This document shows, one piece after another, positions 8,045 through 15,187 of a stretch of 15,187 nt of DNA. The stretch is from the NCBI GenBank assembly GCA_002110485.1, contig MOWL01000039.1:1-15187 (forward strand). The letters are read 5' to 3'. Positions within the stretch are counted from its first letter, which is position 1, and the number at the start of each line of letters is the position of its first letter. The notes below the pieces were generated by a model. The model saw only the letters and a program-made list of their open reading frames with translations. It did no database searches and was not told where the DNA came from. The DNA is from Emergomyces orientalis (Eukaryota; Ascomycota; Eurotiomycetes; Onygenales; Ajellomycetaceae). Position numbers and translations under genes: made by a program.

Positions 8045-8435
8045 TGAGATTTCTGTTTCAAACTGAAACAGATATCAAATATTTAATAAATTATATCATA
8101 GAAACAGATATTGCAACAAGAAAAAGACAACAACTAGATAATATAATAAATATAATTTAAATCAATTTATTATGAATATTCTTTGAGAAATTTTCTATGT
8201 TAATTCATTCTTTTAATTTTCTTTGTATTATCTTCAACTTTGAGTTTATTTTCAAAAATGTTTTAGTATTAAATTGTATTATCTTTTATTCTTGAATGTG
8301 TCTCTTATTCTGGGCTGGAATTACTGTAATGGCAAGTGACAAGAAGTTACATGTATTTAGATATAGTTTACATGATAAATTCTAGTAATACTAGGTGGGC
8401 ATCATAATCACTGATTGCATATGCCTTAATGGAAG
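8045..8435. other. AT-rich stretch without a recognisable gene
   Basis: About 390 bases of very AT-rich sequence. It opens with a perfect 8-bp inverted repeat (CTGTTTCA-AAC-TGAAACAG, 8053-8071) and a repeated GAAACAGATAT (8065-8075 and 8101-8111). No coding signal, intron or element motif was recognised. It may be decayed transposon or simply intergenic DNA. Confidence 0.5.
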
Positions 8436-8459
8436 AAAAAAAAAAAAAAAAAAAAAAAA
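8436..8459 (+). repeat. Poly(A) tract, 24 A
   Basis: An uninterrupted run of A follows GGAAG and is followed by GTGAGTGAATATTTTG. A second run, of T, lies about 20 bases downstream (near 8481-8491). It could be the tail of a retroposed sequence on the plus strand, but no flanking duplication was found. Confidence 0.9.
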
Positions 8460-8653
8460 GTGAGTGAATATTTTGTGCAATTTTTTTTTTGCAAAAATCC
8501 GCCAAGTGATTGATATGGCTCGGGAGAACAGATTGGTCGCGCAAATTGAATAACCTTTTCAAGACAAGAGGAGAAAACGGGTGGCCAGATTGTTTCTCCA
8601 TTGTAAGAAGGCGGCCCCACTTATTCTTTCTGAATGTGCAGGATAGAAGAAGT

Positions 8654-8932
8654 TCACCGGAATTTTAACATATATAAGATTAAATGGATATCCTCGTGGA
8701 CAAATATTACAATACATGCACCAAAAATAGTTCCCTTCTCAGGGCACGGGGGAATATAGCCACGGCCAGGTCCTCGAAACCATGGCTCTATGATACGTAT
8801 ATACCCACCTTCCTTCTTCAACCGTCTGCCACCAGGGTAAATATTTTCTTCCAGTGGCATTCCATTGCACAATATGCGCGGAATAACCTTATTTTCGTAT
8901 GCATACAATAATCTCCGATTGAAAGACCACAT
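8654..8932 (-). CDS. Unrecognised ORF, possible gene remnant
   Basis: I do not recognise this 92-codon reading. It begins M-W-S-F-N-R-R-L-L-Y-A-Y-E-N-K and holds a compositionally balanced stretch rich in Gly, Pro, Trp and Tyr (Y-I-R-I-I-E-P-W-F-R-G-P-G-R-G-Y-I-P-P-C-P-E-K-G), which looks more like folded protein than chance. It ends in a hydrophobic, poorly structured tail at a TGA near 8654. Another minus-strand reading at about 8440-8601 (M-E-K-Q-S-G-H-P-F-S) ends in the poly(A) tract's complement, and a different frame just upstream (near 8930-9010) is also open, so this could be the middle of a frameshifted or spliced gene. No domain, signal peptide or clear splice site supports this. 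It may equally be spurious. Confidence 0.22.
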   Translation of the reverse strand: MWSFNRRLLYAYENKVIPRILCNGMPLEENIYPGGRRLKKEGGYIRIIEPWFRGPGRGYIPPCPEKGTIFGACIVIFVHEDIHLILYMLKFR

Positions 8933-9243
8933 TAATTAAGGTCTCTAGTGAAACTTGACCACTTTCTTTTAAAAACGACATCATAATAAGAGTTTCTCCC
9001 GGAACATCACAGTCAGCCAATTATTGTGGCCTTTCAGCAAAAGTCATGCGTTTCCTCCAGGACTAATATTTTAGCGTGGTCTTTTGCCAAAAGCTTGTGG
9101 CATCTCTCAAAACCCCGCTCTTGTGACCTTTCCCTCAACATTTCGGCATTCCTCAGGGACCTTCATTTCTGTGGCCCTTTTGCCAAAAGCTTGTGGCGTC
9201 GACCTCAACTGGTCGGGGAAGAAAAACACTGGTAGTTTCAAAT
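8933..9243. repeat. Gene-free stretch with a 20-bp repeat pair
   Basis: No gene was recognised between the orphan ORF and the PGAP4-like gene. The 20-mer CTTTTGCCAAAAGCTTGTGG occurs at 9081-9100 and again at 9177-9196, both followed by C, with a related CTTTCAGCAAAAG near 9030. Each copy contains a small palindrome (CTTTTG-cc-AAAAG). The bases between the copies are not otherwise repeated. The pair lies just downstream of the PGAP4-like stop codon and could fall in its 3' UTR. Confidence 0.6.
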
Positions 9244-10659
9244 TCAGTCTTTATAATATCGAGAAACCATCTCCAAATGCTCTTTACGCAGCGAATTGGC
9301 ATTCAGATTTTCAAATGCCATGCTCCACACAGCTTGTGCCTCTTGCTTCGTTGTTCCTCGAACTGATGAAGAGCCTAGGAAGAAAGTCAGTCGGAGTTAT
9401 TAAACATGCTGCCTCTTGATGGGTCGCCTCTCGCCCCCTTGATAGAGTATCAAAACATACCAATATGCTGCACCTGAACCGGATATAGCGCATACCTATC
9501 AAACCTTTCCTCATTCGCAAGACCATTTAGCAAAAGATCAACCTGCCCTTTCCCCTTCCTTTCCAAAAACTCAATCAGCCCCAACACCCTCTCACTCGGG
9601 AAAATCATAGCCTGCGAACAACATCCAAACGATTCCCGAAAGACCCCGGAGACGGCGGCAGCATGGACGCCTTGCCCGCTTGGAAGAAGAGAATGACAAA
9701 GCAGGGGACAGTAAATAGGACAATCGCATAGATTGCGCCTAGATAAGCGGCACGATCTCGAGAAGGAGGAGAACCCGCGCGACAACGCCCGGAGCTGGAG
9801 CCGTCTTCGAACTAAGAATGCTGGTGCCAGGATGGCTGAGGCGATTCCTAGAATTATCCAGTACTCATTGTTACCGCCGATGTTGCGGTTGGCCCAGCCG
9901 GTCGAGCGCTCTTGGTTGAAAAGTCGCACGTATAGCCATGGTTTCGTGACGGCGGCGGCGGTCTCTATTTCTCGAAGGGCTATTAAAGAGCGTACGAGCC
10001 AGCCATCTGCAAAGAGGGGTGTCATCTTCAAACATGGCGATGTATGGAGTTTGTGTGTCGTAGCATTGTTTGAGAGCGTAGGTATAATCGAATACCCCCT
10101 TTTCCTGGAAATTTGCGGTCTCTTCCAGCTCCTGGAGCTTCAGGAATGTATCCTCGGGCACATTGTCCTTGTATGTGAATACAGAGTCAACAACTTGATG
10201 AAGCCACTCTTGTTTCAACGAGGGATGAGCGGTTGTATTGGTATGAGCGAATAATACACTCAGGTGTAAGTCCGCTCTCTCAGTGGGAGTTAGGCCATGT
10301 ACTATGCTCGCAATTGCTGTCTAATTAAGCATCAGTAACCGTCTTCCTTCCCTGAATCGAAAAAAGGTACCTCAATATATTGCATACCCTCCCTCTTCAC
10401 TGTGCTAAAAATTGCACAAATAACCGGTTTCCCATCAGTTTTAACGTTCGAACCAGTCTCAACCTTCCCTGCAACCGTACGAATATAGTCCTCCGCCTCA
10501 GATTCTCGATGTAAGCTGTACGTTCTCTCAAAGGCGCGACCTGGGTCATAAAAGACGCTTCCTGGATCGCGATAGAAATGGGTCTTGCCGTAATATATGA
10601 AGACTCAAAGCAAAGAGTGTAAGAAGTATAACCCGGACAGCGGGTTGTGACATCAACAT
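9244..10659 (-). pseudogene. PGAP4-like GPI-GalNAc transferase (TMEM246 family), frameshifted
   Basis: PGAP4 is a Golgi membrane glycosyltransferase that adds GalNAc to the GPI-anchor glycan, with a GT-A-like catalytic domain split by a pair of membrane helices. Here the ATG at 10659 opens an N-terminal anchor (R-V-I-L-L-T-L-F-A-L-S-L). Y-R-D-P-G-S-V-F-Y-D-P-G-R-A-F-E-R follows, then I-C-A-I-F-S-T-V-K-R-E-G, the M-F-E-D-D acidic metal-site motif, A-D-G-W-L-V-R, and W-L-Y-V-R-L-F-N-Q-E-R-S-T-G-W. Two tandem membrane helices follow (W-I-I-L-G-I-A-S-A-I-L and I-V-L-F-T-V-P-C-F-V-I-L-F-F), then F-G-C-C-S-Q-A-M-I-F and L-Y-P-V-Q-V-Q-H-I-G. Introns are 10321-10370 and 9375-9460; the last exon ends at the TGA at 9244. 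The frame is broken at an ATATAT (10593-10598), GGGG (10016-10019), about 9774 and CCCC (9644-9647). Corrected length is about 425 residues, near family size. It may be an intact gene with assembly errors. Fungal function is inferred. Confidence 0.85.
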
Positions 10660-10927
10660 GGCTTCCAAGATGGAGGGGGCTCAAGAGGCGCGTTCCAGAG
10701 TAAGCTGCATGGCGTACCTTGGCTTTCATCACAAAAAGCCTGGGAGGGTTTGATATTCAGGTTACTGTCAGCTGACCCTTCCCGTAGCTCAGCTGACCAC
10801 ACTACTTGTGTAGCGGCCGGGCCTCGGTGGCGTTGCCTAAGCGACCGCCCCGCCCGCACGTGATTCATGTACGCATAAACATTGCTAGCTAGTTTCCCTC
10901 ACAATAGAGAGTTCAACCATCCCACAG
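10660..10927. other. Upstream region of the PGAP4-like gene
   Basis: No gene is seen. TCAGCTGACC occurs twice (10768-10777 and 10789-10798), followed by a GC-rich block (10813-10860) ending in a CACGTG at about 10858-10863. These could be promoter elements of the minus-strand gene, but nothing in the sequence proves it. Confidence 0.3.
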
Positions 10928-11283
10928 TGTTACGGAACACCCCGCGGGAGCACCAGGAACCATTGGGTATTAAGGACACTGACAGAATAGGCTACAGTTT
11001 GGTAGAACAAGGCTCTGAAGGAACCTATCACATGACTGATAGATTGATATGACAGATGGAAAGATCTACCAAGTCTATCAGACCTATCAATGGTAGATTG
11101 ATATGTATATGAAAAAGGTCTACCAGGTCTACTGAATCTACCATAGAATTTCATCATGTATATAAACACACTTATTACTCTTAGAATCAGAGAAGCTTAT
11201 CTTCTTAATCACAATCAATTTTATTCTACTTCTTAATCTATAATAGCACTTCACTATTACTCTATTTTTCATCTATTCTACTC
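10928..11283 (+). repeat. Solo LTR-like sequence
   Basis: The sequence starts TGTTACGGAACACC at 10928, a typical fungal LTR start, after a sharp change in composition. It has a TATA-like TGTATATAAACACAC at about 11156-11170 and ends in an AT-rich, U5-like stretch. Inside, TAGATTGATATG occurs at 11040-11051 and 11094-11105 among related GGTCTACC/GGTAGA motifs. No matching CA end, internal coding region or target duplication was found, so the right boundary is a guess and it may be a 3'-truncated LTR. Confidence 0.55.
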
Positions 11284-11871
11284 CCCAAGAATTTCAATTT
11301 GCATTGAAGCCGCTCTGTTCCGTGGCCCTTAGGACCGTTTTCCGTGGCTCCGATGCAGAGCGCTCCGCCCACGGCCCCACGGCCCAACCTCCACGCACTG
11401 ACGAAACGACCACGTGATCGCCATTCACCCTTCTGCGGGTGCGCCACGACTTTCTTCAACAAGGCCACCAGAAACAGCTCCAGCTCGATCGCTCACGGCC
11501 TTCACTCATCACCCAATCCACCCGCCAGCGACCATGGCTCTACATAATGTCTGCCGTCCCTCTCCAGCTCGGTCCACTCTCCCGTCCTCCAGACATGGGA
11601 GGATAATATACACTCCTCTACACCCCTTCTGTGCTCAGTCGCTCTCCACTCTACGGACGGCGTCTCTCACTCTACCCCCTCCTCACTCCTACCATCGTGG
11701 CCCCTGCCGCTCCATACTGCTGAGGAGTCGTTTGCCGCGGGTGCGCGCAGCGAACCTGACTGTGAGCACGAGACCGAGTTGACTGACCCAGACACGAGTC
11801 CCCCCCGCGCTCGCGCCGGCAACGAACACAAGAGACCACAACACTGTGATTCCCGACCAACACCCGCACCA
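11284..11871 (+). other. GC-rich leader upstream of the recombinase gene
   Basis: About 590 bases that shift to high GC and carry a CACGTG (about 11411-11416), repeated TTCCGTGGC (near 11316 and 11339) and pyrimidine-rich runs. Open frames here (for example 11414-11782 on plus) are low in complexity, rich in Ser, Pro, Arg and His, and match nothing I recognise. They are best read as 5' UTR or promoter of the downstream gene. An in-frame extension of the recombinase to 11779 exists but starts only at TTG. Confidence 0.45.
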
Positions 11872-14254
11872 ATGCACGGCACGAAGGGGTCGAACGATAC
11901 CCCTCTCCGTCAGAGCCTCTACGAGGACCCTCTGGATGACACGGATGAGGATCTGTCGGACGTTCCGTCCGACTATGGCGGTTCCAAGCAGACTAAAAAA
12001 CTCAGGTTGCGTGCGAGTGATCGTTGGCAGCGGTGAGTGCTCCATGCATTGTTGAGGACTGCGTATTGTGTTCGGCACTCACACCGGGAAGATATTGCGC
12101 AGCGAAGGCATCCGAGCCAGCTGCCGATCCGCAATGGTTTGATGCTGAGGAGGCCCTCCAGCGGGCGTCCGCGAAGGACCTGCACCGGTTCTGGAACTGG
12201 GTCATTGGGAAGCTGGAACGTGGGAAGGGGGGCCGCAAACTCAAAGGCACCAAGAAGACAAGCTCCCTCAGAGTGACTGGAAGTATTTTCAAGGCTACTA
12301 CAGGAAAGTGACGGGAAACGGAATCAGTGAGAAGATGAGCGAAGATGTTCGGCGAGTACGTTCGCGAGACACCCTCCTGCGTCTCCATGTGGTACTGACG
12401 TCTCCGCTGATAGGGCATGCGGTCTGGCCGACAAGCACGGGCTCGACAATCAGCCGCGCGAGAACATCCCCGTCTACATCGAGGATATGGTTCCCTTCAA
12501 CCAGACAATCCTCCGGACACGGGAGAAGCGATTCCACCTGGGACTGCAACGCCTCCTGCTCTGCTTCTATAACATGCTGGTCTGTTCACAGTCAACCGGG
12601 AGAGTGCTATCCTGAACCTCCGATACAAGGATCTGCTCCTGTCCGTGCAGAGGGATCCGCACGGCGGACCGCCGGTACCGACGGTCGACTTCAGGCCGGA
12701 ATTTATCAAGCGAAATCTTGGGATGGGGAAACTGTATGTGATCAGGCACCGCTCTGCACGAGTGTGTCATCTCCAGTTGGTCCATCTCTTCAATGCTAAC
12801 AGTGGGCACAGCAACACATTTGTTTTGCCAGAGATTATCTTCGATGTCTCACTTCTCTTCAGCCCGCATGTCTTCCTTTTCGGTTTCCTGTTCCACGCTG
12901 AGGCGTTCGAGAACTCTAGCCTCCAGTCGATGGAGGACGTCCGAAAGCTGGTCCCCGCGGATGGCTGCCAGGAGATGCCATTGCCCCTGAAGCGGGAGAT
13001 GGATAACTGGTACATCTTCTGCAAGGTTGATGTCCAGGATGGGCAGGTTCGCATCCTACGCGACACGCCCATGAGTGCGAGCACGCTAGATTCCCAGTTG
13101 AAGAGCGTGAGTGAGATCCACGGATTTCTCAACACCTTCTTCTCCCATCAGTTTCCGCTACGGCGGGGGCAAGCTGCTTGATGAGAGTGGTGAGTAGCGA
13201 CCTTATTGTCCCCTCAGAATGTATACCCAGGGAAGAGGAGAAGGTGCTGACGTGGGAGCCGATGACCAGGATTTGTCAGTGATTCGCAGAAGAATGTGAT
13301 CATGAACCACGCTACCAACCGCACCTTCATCGCCTACTATCGTACGCGACGCCACACCGGCCTGCAAGAGATCATGTGTGGTCTCGAGCCGGACGAGGTG
13401 TTTTCACGAGCGTTGACTCGAATGAGCCGATGGATCGACAGGCGCCGGCCCCGGTACCTGACTGATGCCGAGAGGGCCTCCGTGGAAGAGGACCCTGAGC
13501 TGCAGGCGGCCATCCGCATTCGGGAGGACCTGATCGACCTCTACACGCGCACGCGGGATGCTGCACTGGTGCCATTGCTGCAAGAGCGACAGCGGGAAGT
13601 CAGCAACACGCGACGGAGGCTGCGGGACAAGCTAATGCACAAGCTGCGCCGGGAGTTCAGCCGGAACCAGGCGGTGGTCGATATTGAACGCCAGCTGTCT
13701 GGGTCCGGGTCTGGGTCAGCGGTTGACGACGAGGGTGCTCGGGAGGTGCTGCGGACGGAGTTTGAGATGCCACCGGCGCAGATCCACCTCCTGGAGAAGC
13801 TTCTGACCTGGCCCACCTCGGACTCCCTGGAAGACGAGTGGCAACGACGGAATGAGGCAGTTGAGGCCGTGAGAACAGTACTGTGGCTTCCTTGAGGGCG
13901 GTCCCCTGCGAGGGCGGCCGAAACGGGCGATCCCGTCTACGGATCCTCCCAGCGAGAATATTCCACCCCAGAAGAAGATCAGGCAGGAGGGTTGCCCGGC
14001 TCCTCCCTCTGGGGAGAAGAAGTGCCGGGCGGTTGAGAGCCTTCGCACCGAGTCCTCACCGGATCCGCTGGCATGCTTTCAGTGTGGGAAAAAGTATGTC
14101 CAACATGTAGGGGTCATCCGGCACTTCCGGACGGCGCATCTCAACGATCGTCGGTGCACCCCCTGCGACCTCGCACTCCTCCGTGAGATGGACCTGCGGA
14201 GACGCCGCGGTAGTAGTTCACGGCGTCAGTACACGACCCCACAGTATACGTTGA
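11872..14254 (+). pseudogene. DUF3435/FluG-type tyrosine recombinase with C2H2 fingers, frameshifted
   Basis: DUF3435 proteins are fungal tyrosine recombinases; relatives are the captains that move Starship elements. The ATG at 11872 opens an acidic N-terminus (D-L-S-D-V-P-S-D-Y-G-G-S-K) and D-R-W-Q-R-Y. Then come K-G-T-K-K-T-S-S-L-R, K-H-G-L-D-N-Q-P-R-E-N, T-V-N-R-E-S (box I Arg), R-D-P-H-G-G-P-P, L-P-E-I-I-F-D, H-Q-F-R (H-x-x-R box, 13146-13158) and M-N-H-x5-F-I-A-Y-Y (His and nucleophile Tyr, about 13302-13340). C-terminal are R-M-S-R-W-I-D-R-R-R-P, a C-x2-C-x12-H-x4-H finger (about 14072-14135) and a damaged second finger. Introns by sequence: 12033-12091, 12356-12413, 12734-12811, 13190-13269. 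Frame breaks lie near 12278, 12421, 12579, 13152, 13874 and 14202, mostly homopolymer or 2-base slips; lengths and intron phases agree once these are allowed for. Corrected length is about 700 residues. Confidence 0.88.
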
Positions 14255-14819
14255 TATCAATATCTCGTGTCGTTTCTCTGGCTGGTATTGAACTTGTATA
14301 GAGGGTGTAGACTAAAACTCTTTTTAGATCTGTAATTGCTTTTAGTAGAATAATATACACCAGTGTGGCATGCAGCAAATTTTTAAATCTATTTTTATTT
14401 GAAATGTTGACGGTTTTTGTGGTGGTTTTAAGGTAGACGAGATGAAGACATCAAACATATGATAACAGAAAACAAAGAGAACAAGAGGAAATAATATCTA
14501 TGCAAGTGGCTACGGAGTACTGGGGCTGAGCCTGATCAGATTGTTGAATTGAATTGGCATACGGAAGATGCTTGGTACTAATCTAGAAAGAGGGCTCCTG
14601 GCATGCGCTGTTTACCTGACAAAATCAATAGGAGGGAGGAAAATGAAAATGGTTTTGTGAGATTGCGCCAACCCCCTTCTTCGTGCTGACATAATCCACG
14701 TGACCACGTTCAACGACAATTGTTATTCCAGTAAGCTTCCAGCAGCTCCAGCCCTCCATACTCCTGCATATCATTCAATGTCATCTTGGCATACACTTTG
14801 TAGCCCCAGGAAACTCTTC
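14255..14819. other. Gene-free region downstream of the recombinase
   Basis: No gene, RNA gene or element end was recognised in about 560 bases. The recombinase's alternative frame would stop at 14299-14301. AT-rich sequence follows, and a CACGTGACCACG lies at about 14698-14709. If the recombinase is a captain, element cargo would start here, but nothing identifiable is present. Confidence 0.5.
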
Positions 14820-15187
14820 TTATATTTCGTCGAAGGGATGGAATGGCGAAAACCTATCGGAGTCACAAGACAGGCTGCTGGGAGTCATTGGCTCATCGAT
14901 TATGATGGGATCTTCTGCAAGAGCGAGTGAGGTGTGAGAAATGTTTTTTTTTCATGGAGTGGGTGCTGAGCCTTACCAGCAGAACCCGAGTTCCACTGCT
15001 TTCCTTTGATGCCATATCCCCGTGCTTGTTGTAAATCCATCCGTCCTACTATCTTGTACGCTTCGTGCCCGTTTCGCTTAGACACCAGCGCCTGTATAGT
15101 CACCTGGGAAAGGGCAAGATAATGTATTCCTGCTTATCCAGCGTCTCCCGCCACGCATCACCTTCCAATGATCCGACACCGGGGGGG
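14820..15187 (-). CDS. 3' exons of an unrecognised spliced gene, partial
   Basis: I do not recognise the product. Three exon pieces fit together on the minus strand: 15162-15187 (entering from the right edge), 14977-15103 and 14820-14914. The introns are 15104-15161 (GTGATG...TTTCCCAG, 58 nt) and 14915-14976 (GTAAGG...CTTGCAG, 62 nt). The middle exon reads V-T-I-Q-A-L-V-S-K-R-N-G-H-E-A-Y-K-I-V-G-R. The last exon is acidic and Ser/Pro-rich (E-D-P-I-I-I-D-E-P-M-T-P-S-S, ending F-H-P-F-D-E-I) and stops at TAA, 14820-14822. Phases agree across the second junction, where a Gly codon becomes Glu by splicing, and splicing opens 31 codons with no stop. The first intron is less certain. The N-terminal part lies outside the window. 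The acidic tail could be a disordered region of a nuclear protein, but this is a guess. Confidence 0.5.

Noticed and set aside
8368..8601. Minus-strand ORFs ending in a poly-Phe run
   Set aside because: The Phe run is the complement of the 24-A tract. Without a homologue or splice signals this is not supported as a gene.
9733..10254. 173-codon plus-strand ORF opposite the PGAP4-like gene
   Set aside because: It is the antisense of a clearly identified coding region, with no recognisable features of its own.
10397..10732. 111-codon minus-strand ORF at the PGAP4-like N-terminus
   Set aside because: It lies in a different frame from the family-matching sequence (Y-R-D-P-G-S-V-F-Y-D-P-G onward), which overlaps it. 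Its own translation has no family landmarks.
11414..11782. 122-codon plus-strand ORF upstream of the recombinase
   Set aside because: It is low in complexity (Ser/Pro/Arg/His), matches nothing known and lies where a 5' leader is expected; likely an effect of high GC.
13716..14048. Minus-strand ORFs inside the recombinase gene
   Set aside because: They are shadows of GC-rich plus-strand coding sequence that matches the DUF3435 family.
1..15187. CRISPR array, prokaryotic operons, rRNA or tRNA genes
   Set aside because: No regularly spaced direct repeats, ribosome-binding-site-led gene strings or cloverleaf-like sequences were found.

Overview
This window looks like accessory DNA from a filamentous ascomycete (Pezizomycotina, perhaps Eurotiomycetes-like; this is inference). 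The reasons are short introns of 50-86 nt with GTRNGT-type donors and CTGAC/CTAAC branch sites, a fungal DUF3435/FluG-type tyrosine recombinase, a fungal PGAP4-like glycosyltransferase gene, and a dense stack of LINE, Ty3/Gypsy and Copia elements. No prokaryotic genes, CRISPR arrays, rRNA or tRNA genes were seen.

Layout. Positions 1 to about 1092 (minus strand) hold a 5'-truncated LINE (end of the RT region plus RNase H) that runs off the left edge. It sits inside the integrase of a Ty3/Gypsy element (about 1093-5545, minus: IN, RNase H, RT, protease, gag, LTR) that is full of stop codons and has lost catalytic residues by G-to-A changes. Next is a scrambled Copia element (about 5675-8044). 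It has two copies of leader plus gag on the minus strand, a pol fragment inverted between them, an LTR at the right and an LTR fragment fused to gag at the left. Positions 8045-9243 are AT-rich and hold a 24-A tract, one unrecognised ORF and a short 96-bp-spaced repeat. A PGAP4-like gene (9244-10659, minus, three exons) follows. A solo LTR-like sequence (about 10928-11283) lies next to a GC-rich leader and a five-exon DUF3435 tyrosine recombinase gene with C-terminal C2H2 zinc fingers (11872-14254, plus). The right edge carries the 3' exons of an unrecognised minus-strand gene (14820-15187).

Two signals cut across the features. First, the Gypsy copy carries a C-to-T signature at CpC and CpG that spares CpA, unlike classical RIP (repeat-induced point mutation). 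Second, the LINE, Copia, PGAP4-like and recombinase reading frames are otherwise well preserved but are broken by one- or two-base indels, mostly in short homopolymers. These may be assembly errors rather than true decay, so 'pseudogene' labels on the last two genes are provisional. The two ordinary genes and the recombinase share no obvious pathway. The common theme is repeated mobile-element insertion beside single-copy genes. The recombinase could be a transposon gene of the superfamily that moves Starship elements, but no element boundaries could be shown here.
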